64,000 bases of DNA from Diaphorobacter limosus (GTDB lineage: Bacteria > Pseudomonadota > Gammaproteobacteria > Burkholderiales > Burkholderiaceae_C), in contig NZ_CP136921.1 of the NCBI RefSeq assembly GCF_033100095.1, positions 962,501 to 1,026,500 of the forward strand. Direction: 5' to 3'. The notes under the pieces were generated by a model. It did not search any database. It saw only the letters and a program-made list of their open reading frames with translations, and had not been told where the DNA came from. Below, piece after piece: positions 44,117 through 52,230 of this stretch (positions within the stretch are counted from its first letter, which is position 1; each line of letters begins with the position of its first letter). A program made the position numbers and the translations under genes.

Positions 44117-45266
44117 CGGTCGTTTCCAGTAACGTTTGGTCTGCAAGGACGACGCGGTTGCGCCCCTGGGCCTTCGCCGCATACAAAGCCTCGTCGGCGC
44201 GGCGCAGCAAGCCAATGGGTGTTTCATGCCCCGTCTGCAGCTGCGCCACACCGATGGAAACGGTCACCCGGATACTGGCACCCGCCGCCATCACCAGCAC
44301 TGACTCCTGCACCGCGGCACGCACACGCTCGAGCAGAGCGACACCGTTGTCCGCCGCCGTATTGACCATCAGCAACACGAATTCCTCACCGCCCCAGCGC
44401 GCCAGGATATCGGTGGACCGAATGTAGCCCGCCACCGTCCGGGCAAACGCGGCCAGCACCTGATCCCCGGCATCATGGCCGTGGGTGTCGTTGATGTGCT
44501 TGAAATGATCCAGATCCAGCTGGGCTATCAGCAGGGGCTGGTGGTTGCGCTGCACCCGCGCGCCTTCCAGGTGCATGATCTCCAGCATGAAACGCCGGTT
44601 GTGCAGGCCGGTCAGTTCATCGCGAATGGCCCGCTCGCGCTCGTTGGCCGCCGCTTGCGCGAGCTCCAGCTTGCGCTTGCGCGAGGCCAGCACACGCAGG
44701 TTGATGAACGTGCAACTCGCCAGCATCACCACAATCATCACCATGTAAGCCGCCGTCAGTGCCAACGGCTGGCTCCCATGAGCCAGGCCCCATTGGGCCA
44801 CCGACAGGGCGACGCCAAACACTGCAATGCCGTAGAACAACACAAACAGCATCTGCCGTGGCGACAGCCCAAACACGCCAAAAATCAGGATCACCGCCAG
44901 GATCGGCAGCGTGATGCCGCGCGCCGATCCGGCAATCACATAGGCCACGGCAGTGCACGTTACGGATGAAACGATCTGGAGGAACGTCAGGGCCGGGTCT
45001 TCCCAGCGCTGGCTGTAGCCACTGCGAATGAGCCAATACACGGCAATCAGGCCAAGGGAGCACACCACGCTGAACCAATGCACATGTCCGGCATCAGCCA
45101 GACCCGCGGCCGCCACCAGCTGCAGCGCGGCAATACAACACAGCATCAGCAAGGCCGCCATCACGCTCATCGAAAGACGAATGCGCTGATCACGATCGGT
45201 GGTCAACAGCGCATCCATTGCCCTCCGAATCAGGCCCGATGATGGTGGATTGTCTTGCTGCAACAC
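44103..45266 (-). CDS. Membrane-bound diguanylate cyclase
   Basis: About 387 residues. Five or six membrane segments (MASE-like input) at about 35-205, a short linker helix (SRKRKLELAQAAANERE), and a GGDEF domain ending about 375. The active site reads GGEEF and the RxxD inhibitory site is present as RSTD a few residues upstream, so the enzyme should be active and product-inhibited. The start is uncertain: GTG at 45266 or TTG at 45263, both after AAGGGAG. The gene overlaps the acyltransferase gene. Confidence 0.9.
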   Translation of the reverse strand: MLQQDNPPSSGLIRRAMDALLTTDRDQRIRLSMSVMAALLMLCCIAALQLVAAAGLADAGHVHWFSVVCSLGLIAVYWLIRSGYSQRWEDPALTFLQIVSSVTCTAVAYVIAGSARGITLPILAVILIFGVFGLSPRQMLFVLFYGIAVFGVALSVAQWGLAHGSQPLALTAAYMVMIVVMLASCTFINLRVLASRKRKLELAQAAANERERAIRDELTGLHNRRFMLEIMHLEGARVQRNHQPLLIAQLDLDHFKHINDTHGHDAGDQVLAAFARTVAGYIRSTDILARWGGEEFVLLMVNTAADNGVALLERVRAAVQESVLVMAAGASIRVTVSIGVAQLQTGHETPIGLLRRADEALYAAKAQGRNRVVLADQTLLETTVATG

Positions 45267-45389
45267 CGCTCCCTTCTGCTTTGGGCGGAAAGTATGGCAG
45301 ACGAACACACCCAGCATGACGGCAAGACACCGACACTCACGAGTGAATGTCATTTCTGAGACACACCCAAAGCGCAGCCAAAAACCAAA

Positions 45390-45418
45390 AGGGCTTGCAC
45401 CAATAAGATGCAAGCCCT
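45390..45418 (-). terminator. Intrinsic terminator after tRNA-Pro
   Basis: Perfect 10-bp stem, AGGGCTTGCA (45390-45399) and TGCAAGCCCT (45409-45418), 9-nt loop, followed on the minus strand by TTTGGTTTTTGG. It lies 9 bp past the 3' end of the tRNA. Confidence 0.85.
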
Positions 45419-45427
45419 TGATTTTAT

Positions 45428-45504
45428 TGGTCGGAGCGGCGGGATTCGAACTCGCGACCCTCTGCTCCCAAAGCAGATGCGCTACCAGGCTGCGCTACGC
45501 TCCG
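45428..45504 (-). tRNA. tRNA-Pro (UGG)
   Basis: 77 nt with encoded CCA. Acceptor stem CGGAGCG pairs with CGCTCCG; D-arm AGCGCAGCCTGGTAGCGC; anticodon stem-loop CTGCTTTGGGAGCAG with anticodon TGG; T-loop GAGTTCGAATC. All cloverleaf stems form. Confidence 0.97.
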
Positions 45505-45567
45505 ACAGCTGGCATTCTAACCTGCCAAACCATGGTTCACAGGCGAACGGCGCGATTTTTGTCGCCA

Positions 45568-45834
45568 TCAACGCCTGGCCGGCGGAGCACCCGTGCCCGG
45601 CCCAGGGCCGCGTCCGGCCAGGTGGCGGAAGGTGATACGGCCCTTGGTCAGGTCGTAGGGCGACATCTCCAGCGACACCTTGTCGCCGGCAAGAATGCGG
45701 ATATGGTGCTTGCGCATCTTGCCGCCGGTGTAGGCGATCAACTGGTGCCCGTTGTCCAGGGTCACGCGAAAACGCGAGTCTGGCAGGACTTCGGTGACGC
45801 TGCCCTGCATCTCGATCAGCTCTTCTTTGGCCAT
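45568..45834 (-). CDS. infA: Translation initiation factor IF-1
   Basis: 88 residues. The S1-like OB fold is complete ([49 protein letters not shown]). The family usually has 72 residues; here about 16 additional residues rich in Gly, Pro and Ala follow ([17 protein letters not shown]), as in other Burkholderiales. IF-1 binds the ribosomal A site during initiation. It stands apart from the ribosomal protein operons and is followed by tRNA-Pro. Confidence 0.95.
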   Translation of the reverse strand: MAKEELIEMQGSVTEVLPDSRFRVTLDNGHQLIAYTGGKMRKHHIRILAGDKVSLEMSPYDLTKGRITFRHLAGRGPGPGTGAPPARR

Positions 45835-46078
45835 ATGTGGTCAATCTCTAGATAACAAATGTCTGTGGCGGCGCTCATGGAAAGTCCTGCGCAACCATAG
45901 CCAGCGATCGCAGGCCCTTCAGGAACCCGGCGCAAAGTGCTGACACAGTGCTGGTACAGGCAGGGGAGTCGCAAACCCGATGGCTGGATGCCAACAGACC
46001 GGGTAACGGCAGCTTCAATGGCCAAGCGCGGCGCTATGTACGAAGCCGAGCATTGTACTGCGATGCGCTGGCTTGCAC

Positions 46079-47233
46079 CTAGGTTTGCGTTACAGCTGCA
46101 GCCAATGTTTTCACGAGATCGGACTGGGTGATGATGCCAACCAGCTGCTGCTCCTCGTTCACCACCGGGATGTGATGGTGCCCCGCATCAGAAAACAGCG
46201 GCACCAGATCCATCACATGCTGCTCGGCCAGCACCTGCAGTACCGGCGCCGACATCAAGCCCTGCACCTGCTCGGGCCGTTTGGGCCGCCCCAGGATGAG
46301 CGTACGCAGGCGCTGCCCCATGCCCTCATGCACCTCCAGATTGGCCAGCCGCATGAAGTCGGCCATGGTTACGATGCCGATGACCGCCTGCTGCTCGTCC
46401 ACCACCGGCAGGGCCTTGATGGCTTGTTTGCGCATCAATGCCCAGGCATCCTTCAGCGGCGTATCGGCCACCACCACATGCACGGGCGCCGACATGATCT
46501 GCCGGCAGCGCAGCTCGCCCAGGGTGCGCTGAAACGCTGCCTTGCCGGCCAGATGCAGCAGGCCCTCCAGATCGTCGCGACTGACGTCCAGCACCTGGTT
46601 GTAATGTGACAGTGCGTCATCGAGGTCAGCCGACGTGAAGGCGCCAGATTCCTTGCGCGTTGACGGCGGCGTGGCCTGCGCATGGGGGTAGCTGCGGCCC
46701 GTCAGGTGATTGAAGGCCATGCCCGCCAGCACCAAGGCCAGCACGTTGAAGGCCACCGGCAATGCCGCTGCAGCCGTGCTGTCGTGTGGATGCAGCACGG
46801 CAAACAACGCCATGCCTCCGCCCGGCGGGTGCAGGCAGCGCAGGGCCAGCATCACCGCCACGGACAGGCCGACGGCCAGGCCGCTGGCCAAGGACAGGCT
46901 GGGTACGAGCGCCGCACAGGCCACGCCCACGAGATAGGACAGGACAGTTCCCGCGAGCACCGGCCAGGGTTGCGCCAATGGACTGGAGGGCAAGGCAATG
47001 ATCAGCACTGCACTCGCCCCCAGCGAAGCCACCATCCACGGTGGAGACGAGGCCATGCCCAACGACTGTGCGAACAGCGCAACCACGGCGATGCACATGA
47101 CCATGCCCAACACCATGCGCCAGCGCTCGCGCTGGTTGATGCGCACGCGCGCAGGTTTGAACAGGCGCAACCACACCAGCGCACGGCTGGCGCCAGGCTC
47201 GTTACCGGGGTTCTGGGATGGTGGCAAAAACAT
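46079..47233 (-). CDS. HPP family membrane protein with two CBS domains
   Basis: 384 residues. HPP domain at about 25-185 with five hydrophobic segments and the name-giving LHPPGGGMALF motif. CBS domains at about 245-300 (IMSAPVHVVVADTPLKDAW) and 325-380 (LMSAPVLQVLAEQHVMDL) could bind adenine nucleotides. HPP proteins of plants and cyanobacteria take part in nitrite transport, so an ion transport role gated by energy state is a fair inference. It diverges from psd. Confidence 0.9.
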   Translation of the reverse strand: MFLPPSQNPGNEPGASRALVWLRLFKPARVRINQRERWRMVLGMVMCIAVVALFAQSLGMASSPPWMVASLGASAVLIIALPSSPLAQPWPVLAGTVLSYLVGVACAALVPSLSLASGLAVGLSVAVMLALRCLHPPGGGMALFAVLHPHDSTAAAALPVAFNVLALVLAGMAFNHLTGRSYPHAQATPPSTRKESGAFTSADLDDALSHYNQVLDVSRDDLEGLLHLAGKAAFQRTLGELRCRQIMSAPVHVVVADTPLKDAWALMRKQAIKALPVVDEQQAVIGIVTMADFMRLANLEVHEGMGQRLRTLILGRPKRPEQVQGLMSAPVLQVLAEQHVMDLVPLFSDAGHHHIPVVNEEQQLVGIITQSDLVKTLAAAVTQT

Positions 47234-47376
47234 GGAAAGGCAAGCCGCACCGCGCGGGGCCGCGCATTATCAATGCGGCTTGTCGGCAATGTGCCGGCAT
47301 GGTTATTGGGCTGGTCAGATCAGGCCCGATCACTCTATAGAATGGCCTGGCTATTTTTGCCAAAGATTGCCGCTAC

Positions 47377-48228
47377 GTGTCTGACCGCCTCGCCGTGCTT
47401 CCGCAGTATCTGCTGCCCAAACAACTGCTCACCACCCTTGCCGGCCGGTTGGCCTCGGCACATGCCGGCAGCCTGACCACGGCCGCAATCCGCCGATTCG
47501 TGGCGCGCTACCGCGTTGACATGAGTGAGGCTGCCGAGCCCGACATCACCGGCTACGCGAGCTTCAACGATTTCTTCACGCGCGCACTGCGCCCCGGCCT
47601 GCGCCCCCTGGCCGATGCAGCCGTGGTGTGCCCGGTGGATGGGGCGGTGAGTCAGCTGGGCCCGATAGAACGTGACCAGATTTTTCAGGCCAAGGGCCAC
47701 CACTACTCCACCACCGCCCTGCTGGGCGGCAATGCGCAACTGGCGGCGCAATTTGAGGATGGCCATTTCGCCACCATCTATTTGAGCCCGCGCGACTATC
47801 ACCGCATCCATATGCCGGTCGATGGCCGTTTGCTCAGCATGGAGCATGTGCCTGGTGCGCTGTTTTCGGTCAACCCGACAACGGCGCGCGGCGTGCCCGG
47901 TCTGTTTGCGCGCAACGAGCGCGTGGTGTGCATTTTTGACACCCCGCTCGGCCCCATGGCCCTGGTGCTGGTGGGGGCCACGATTGTCGGCAGCATGGCC
48001 ACCGTGTGGCATGGTCAGGTGAATCCACCACGCACCGGCCAGCCGCGCCGCTGGGACTATTCGGATCAGCAAATCACGCTGCGCCAGGGCGATGAAATGG
48101 GTCGTTTTTTGCTTGGCTCCACCGTGGTGCTGCTGTTTGCGCGCAGCGCCATACAGTTTGAGCCAGGCTGGGCTGCGGAGCGCCCCGTGCGCCTGGGTCA
48201 GGCCATGGCGCAGCACAGCGCTGGCTGA
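47377..48228 (+). CDS. psd: Phosphatidylserine decarboxylase proenzyme
   Basis: 283 residues, GTG start; the ATG at 47342 is out of frame. The self-cleavage site LGST lies with Ser248 as the future pyruvoyl residue. Earlier signatures CPVDGAVSQLG and YLSPRDYHRIHMP are present. It makes phosphatidylethanolamine at the inner membrane. It is followed by convergent small and sugar dehydrogenase genes. Confidence 0.95.
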   Translation: MSDRLAVLPQYLLPKQLLTTLAGRLASAHAGSLTTAAIRRFVARYRVDMSEAAEPDITGYASFNDFFTRALRPGLRPLADAAVVCPVDGAVSQLGPIERDQIFQAKGHHYSTTALLGGNAQLAAQFEDGHFATIYLSPRDYHRIHMPVDGRLLSMEHVPGALFSVNPTTARGVPGLFARNERVVCIFDTPLGPMALVLVGATIVGSMATVWHGQVNPPRTGQPRRWDYSDQQITLRQGDEMGRFLLGSTVVLLFARSAIQFEPGWAAERPVRLGQAMAQHSAG

Positions 48229-48238
48229 CTGAGAAACG

Positions 48239-48499
48239 TCAATACGCCCCGGGTACGCGCTCGGTGGTAAACACCGTCGGCTCCAACTCCAGCTCCATGG
48301 GATCAACGGCCTCGGTACTGCCCACCAGATACACGGCCAGATCATTGCGCCGCAGCGTTACATGGCTCACGGTTTCCCAACTGCCTGCACGCTTGACACG
48401 CGTACCCGGCTTGAAAACGGGCATGCGAAATTGCCTGGACCAACCCCAAATTACCTCTGGTTGGTCGGCGCCTTCAATGGGGGTTTGGATGATCTCCAT
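48239..48499 (-). CDS. Small protein of unknown function
   Basis: 86 residues from the ATG at 48499; the frame is open 13 codons further. All beta-rich soluble protein, with GTRVKRAGSWETVSHVTLRRND and LEPTVFTTERVPGAY; no signal peptide, cysteine or known motif. Not recognised. It starts 43 bp after the sugar dehydrogenase gene on the same strand. Confidence 0.65.
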   Translation of the reverse strand: MEIIQTPIEGADQPEVIWGWSRQFRMPVFKPGTRVKRAGSWETVSHVTLRRNDLAVYLVGSTEAVDPMELELEPTVFTTERVPGAY

Positions 48500-48541
48500 G
48501 GCGTGCCATCTTAGTCGAAAGGGTTGATCGGGCCGCAACGA

Positions 48542-49747
48542 TCACGGTGCGAGTTGCAGCCGCAACAGTTGCCCGGGATCCTCGTCGGTCAGCAGGTACA
48601 GCCAGCCGTCCGGGCCCTGGCGCACGTCCCGCACACGTTGTGCCAGTTGCGGCAGCAAGGGTTCGGTGGCGGTGACCTGGCCGCCCCGCACGCTCAGGCG
48701 TTCAAGCATGCGGCTCTTGAGCGCGCCCACCACCAGGCTGCCCTGCCACGCCGGGCCATAGCGATCACTGGTGATGAAGGCCATGCCCGAGGGCGCAATC
48801 GATGGCACCCAGTAATGCAGCGGCTGCTCCATGCCGGCGTGGTGGGTGATGCCTGCACCAATCGAGCCGCCACCGTAGTTCACGCCATAGGTGATCACGG
48901 GCCAGCCGTAGTTCCTCCCTGGCTCGGGGCGGTTGACCTCGTCGCCACCCTGGGGGCCGTGCTCGTGCGTCCACAGCGCGCCGTCGGGCGCCAGCGCGGC
49001 GCCCTGCAGGTTGCGGTGGCCCAGGCTCCAGATCTCGGGCCAGACAGAGTCGCGGCCCACGAAGGGGTTGTCGGGCGGCACGCGCCCGTCCTTGCCCACG
49101 CGCACGATCTTGCCCAGGTGGCTTTGCAGGTTCTGCGCCTGGTCTTTCTCGCTGAAGCGCTCGCCCAGCGTCAGAAACAATGTGCCATCGCCCCGACCGC
49201 CAACCCGGCGCTCGACGATGCGGCAGCCGAAATGCAGGCGGCTGGCGATCTTGGGGCGCTGCGAAAAGATGACCTGCAGGTCTTCCAGCCGCCGGTCGTC
49301 CTGAGACAGCCGCGCCCGCGCCAGCGCCGTGCTGTTCTTACCCTGGTCGGCACCACTGCCAGGCTCGGAAAAGCAGAAGTACAGCCTGCGGTTGCTTGTG
49401 AAGTCGCTGTCCAGCGCCACGTCGAGCAGCCCGCCCTGGCCGCCGCTGGCAATGGCGGGCAGCCCGGTGATGGGCGCCAGCAGGCGCCCCTCGGGCGTGG
49501 CCACGCGCAGCCGGCCCGGGCGTTCACTGATGAGATAGCGGCCATCGGGCAAAAAGGCCACGGCCCAGGGGTGCTCCAGCCCTTCAACCACGGTGTGCGC
49601 CACGATGCGCGGGGCGCGATGGTGCTGCACGCCTAGCGCTGCGGACTGGGCCAGCGCGGTACTGGCCAGCGCGAATGCAGCCACCCCGCGCAGGGGCGAG
49701 CGAACAAGATGAGCAAGGTTGGGGCGGTGGCTGGCAGGTCGGCGCAT
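48542..49747 (-). CDS. PQQ-dependent aldose sugar dehydrogenase (YliI/sGDH type)
   Basis: 401 residues. A basic N-terminus with a hydrophobic stretch (about 18-40, ending AALG) suggests export. The six-bladed propeller has GLEHPWAVAFLPDGRYLISERPG, GGQGGLLDVALDSDF, LFLTLGERFSEKDQAQ and EHGPQGGDEVN, all typical of soluble quinoprotein glucose/aldose dehydrogenases. It oxidises aldoses in the periplasm and passes electrons to the respiratory chain. PQQ synthesis genes are not in the window. Confidence 0.9.
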   Translation of the reverse strand: MRRPASHRPNLAHLVRSPLRGVAAFALASTALAQSAALGVQHHRAPRIVAHTVVEGLEHPWAVAFLPDGRYLISERPGRLRVATPEGRLLAPITGLPAIASGGQGGLLDVALDSDFTSNRRLYFCFSEPGSGADQGKNSTALARARLSQDDRRLEDLQVIFSQRPKIASRLHFGCRIVERRVGGRGDGTLFLTLGERFSEKDQAQNLQSHLGKIVRVGKDGRVPPDNPFVGRDSVWPEIWSLGHRNLQGAALAPDGALWTHEHGPQGGDEVNRPEPGRNYGWPVITYGVNYGGGSIGAGITHHAGMEQPLHYWVPSIAPSGMAFITSDRYGPAWQGSLVVGALKSRMLERLSVRGGQVTATEPLLPQLAQRVRDVRQGPDGWLYLLTDEDPGQLLRLQLAP

Positions 49748-49811
49748 GACGTGACTCCCGGGCTATGGCCCCATTCTGGCAAATGCCGCGGCCGGCATAA
49801 TCCGCGCCGAC

Positions 49812-50750
49812 ATGACGTACGCCACAAAGACGCGCATACTCAAAGCCATGACGCCGAGCCTCTCGATTCTTGCCCCGCTGTCGGTGGCCTTGTTCTGCGC
49901 CGCGCCCGCAAGCGCGGCATCGGCGCAGCGCGCTACGGGCGACGGCGCCCTGGCCACCAGCCTGCGCGAGCAGGCCATCGCCTACGAACACGCCGAGGGA
50001 GTGACACGCGATACGGCCCGGGCCGCAGCGCTGTACTGCGAGAGCGCGCGGCTTGGCGATATGGTGGCCCAGTACAACCTTGGATGGATGTATGCCCATG
50101 GGCGCGGCGTGGCACGCGACGACGAAACGGCAGCCTTCTTCTTTCACGCGGCAGCCGAGCAGGGGCTGGACGTCGCCGCACGCATGTTGCAGGTCGTTGG
50201 CGGCAGCACCGGCAAGATGCCCGGGTGCATGCGCCCGGCACCACAGGCAACAACCAAGGCAGCTCCACCTGGCGTGGACTACCAGGCAATTGCACCGCGC
50301 AAGATCGTCGAGATGGTGCACAAGATGGCGCCTCAGTACCAGGTCGAGCCGCAGTTGGCTCTGGCCATCATTGCCGCCGAGTCGAACTTCAACCCCCAAG
50401 CGCTATCACCCAAGAATGCGCAGGGATTGATGCAGCTGATTCCAGAGACCAGCGAGCGCTTTCAGGTCAAGAACCCCTATGACCCGGCGCAGAACATCCG
50501 GGGCGGATTGTCATACCTGCGCTGGCTGCTGGCCTATTTCGAGGGTGATGTGGCGCTGGTGGCAGCCGCATACAACGCCGGTGAAGGCAAGGTGGAGCGC
50601 TACCGCGGCGTGCCCCCTTACCTGGAAACGCGAGCCTATGTGCAGCGCATCCTGAAGGCCGTCGGCACTGCCATACACCCGTTCGATCGCACCGTCACGC
50701 AGCCTTCGCCGGCACTCGAACGCATTCGGCTGGTACTCCGGCCTCAATAG
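49812..50750 (+). CDS. Lytic transglycosylase with Sel1-like repeats
   Basis: 312 residues; an ATG at 49848 would start directly before the signal peptide (about 13-36, ending ASAA). Residues 45-130 contain two Sel1-like repeats (YNLGWMYAHGRGVARDDE), and 160-280 an SLT domain with the catalytic glutamate in AIIAAESNFNPQALS, then NAQGLMQLIPETSERF and AYNAGEGKVERY. It cuts peptidoglycan in the periplasm. The Sel1 part probably binds partner proteins. Confidence 0.9.
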   Translation: MTYATKTRILKAMTPSLSILAPLSVALFCAAPASAASAQRATGDGALATSLREQAIAYEHAEGVTRDTARAAALYCESARLGDMVAQYNLGWMYAHGRGVARDDETAAFFFHAAAEQGLDVAARMLQVVGGSTGKMPGCMRPAPQATTKAAPPGVDYQAIAPRKIVEMVHKMAPQYQVEPQLALAIIAAESNFNPQALSPKNAQGLMQLIPETSERFQVKNPYDPAQNIRGGLSYLRWLLAYFEGDVALVAAAYNAGEGKVERYRGVPPYLETRAYVQRILKAVGTAIHPFDRTVTQPSPALERIRLVLRPQ

Positions 50751-51001
50751 CGACAGTGGCGCCGGCCGCTGGCGCAGGATACTGCGCTGACCACGGTGAC
50801 AAAACCACCAGTGCCATGACCTCACTCAGGGCGTCGGCAACACGAAACTTGATAAAGTCACGGCAACTTTTCACGAAGGCCAGCGTTGCCTTGGTGCTGC
50901 TGATCAAGGCCACCTATCCCCAACGCTGAACGCCGGCCTTCCAACTCAACGCAGTAGCGTTCAGTGTCCTATTTCCACCCCATTCACTCAGAAAGCACTC
51001 C

Positions 51002-51274
51002 ATGGCACGTACCGTCCATTGCATCAAACTCGACAAGGAAGCCCAGGGCCTCGACTTCCCGCCCTACCCCGGTGAACTGGGCAAGCGCATCTTCGAAAAC
51101 GTGAGCAAACAGGCCTGGGGCGACTGGCTCAAGCACCAGACCATGCTGGTGAATGAAAACCGCCTCAACCTGGCCGACGCCCGCGCCCGCCAATACCTGG
51201 CCCGCCAGATGGAAAACCACTTCTTCGGCAGCGGCGCAGACGCTGCGGCGGGCTATGTCCCGCCCAAGGCGTAA
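51002..51274 (+). CDS. yggX: YggX, Fe(2+)-trafficking/oxidative damage protection protein
   Basis: 90 residues, the normal length. [20 protein letters not shown] and [18 protein letters not shown] are typical. YggX protects Fe-S clusters and helps iron traffic during oxidative stress. The last 20 codons form the first copy of a 94-bp tandem repeat that continues downstream, so the 3' end of the gene is present three more times without a start codon. Confidence 0.95.
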   Translation: MARTVHCIKLDKEAQGLDFPPYPGELGKRIFENVSKQAWGDWLKHQTMLVNENRLNLADARARQYLARQMENHFFGSGADAAAGYVPPKA

Positions 51275-51523
51275 CACAGTGAAGCCTTGCCAGAAGTGGT
51301 TTCGCCAAAACCACTTCTTCGGCAGCGGCGCAGACGCTGCGGCGGGCTATGTCCCGCCCAAGGCGTAACACAGTGAAGCCTTGCCAGAAGTGGTTTCGCC
51401 AAAACCACTTCTTCGGCAGTGGCGCAGACGCTGCGGCGGGCTATGTCCCGCCCAAGGCGTAACACAGTGAAGCCTTGCCAGAAGTGGTTTCGCCAAAACC
51501 ACTTCTTCGGCAGCGGCGCAGAC
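51213..51523. repeat. 94-bp tandem repeat, 3.3 copies, derived from the 3' end of yggX
   Basis: Copies start at 51213, 51307, 51401 and 51495 (the last 29 bases only). They are identical except for one C-to-T at 51420. Each unit holds the final yggX codons ([19 protein letters not shown] plus stop) and 37 bp of downstream sequence. Each junction makes an 11-bp perfect stem, AGAAGTGGTTT and AAACCACTTCT, around CGCCA. Since 94 is not a multiple of three, each copy changes frame. Confidence 0.97.
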
Positions 51524-51555
51524 CTTGTGCAGACCCCGAACTCCCAAAGATCACC

Positions 51556-52221
51556 GTGCTTCCATCGGCCTCCCTGCTGGAATCGTTCCAAACCTCGCAG
51601 ATCAGCTTCATGCTGGTGATCTACCTGCTGGCCATCACGGCCGAGGCCATGTCCGGTGCACTGGCGGCCGGGCGGCGCAACATGGATGTCTTTGGCGTGA
51701 CGGTGATCGCCTTCGTCACTGCCCTGGGCGGCGGCACCATACGCGACATGGTGCTGGGCCACTTCCCGATCGGCTGGACGCAGCACCCCGAATACGTGTA
51801 CCTGGTGATTGCCGCCGGCCTGCTGACCACCGTGGTGGCGCGCTTCATGCACCACCTCAAGCAGCTGTTTCTGTGGCTGGACGCACTTGGGTTGATCGCG
51901 TTCTCGCTGATCGGCTGCAGCGTGGCGCTGGAGCTGGACTACCCCACGGTGGTGGTGGTCATGAGCGGCATGATCACCGGCATCAGCGGCGGCATCCTGC
52001 GTGACGTGCTGTGCAACCAGGTACCGGTGGTGTTCCGGCGCGAGCTCTACGCCAGCGTCTCCATGGCCGTATGCCTGCTGTTCCTGGCGCTGCGCGCCTG
52101 GGATGTGGAACACAACCTGAGCACCGCCGTGTGCTTTGTCGGTGGCCTGGCGTTGCGGCTGGCGGCCATTCGCTGGCATTGGCGGCTGCCGGTGTTCTCC
52201 TACCAGCAGCGCTGGGAATGA
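51556..52221 (+). CDS. TRIC-like cation channel/UPF0126 (YicG) membrane protein
   Basis: 221 residues from the GTG at 51556; an in-frame ATG at 51610 is an alternative. Seven hydrophobic segments in two repeated halves: AMSGALAAGRRNMDVFGV and GGGTIRDMVLG in the first, IGCSVALEL and GMITGISGGILRDVL in the second. This is the bacterial TRIC-channel-like family. The gene starts only about 30 bp past the tandem repeat, so its upstream region is partly made of yggX copies. Confidence 0.88.
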   Translation: MLPSASLLESFQTSQISFMLVIYLLAITAEAMSGALAAGRRNMDVFGVTVIAFVTALGGGTIRDMVLGHFPIGWTQHPEYVYLVIAAGLLTTVVARFMHHLKQLFLWLDALGLIAFSLIGCSVALELDYPTVVVVMSGMITGISGGILRDVLCNQVPVVFRRELYASVSMAVCLLFLALRAWDVEHNLSTAVCFVGGLALRLAAIRWHWRLPVFSYQQRWE

Positions 52222-52230
52222 CACACATCC

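Noticed and set aside
50816..50929. A 37-codon plus-strand frame before yggX
   Set aside because: No ribosome site, no family resemblance and too short to support.
51213..51523. Possible CRISPR array
   Set aside because: Units are 94 bp, directly adjacent and nearly identical, without spacers; it is a tandem duplication of a gene end.
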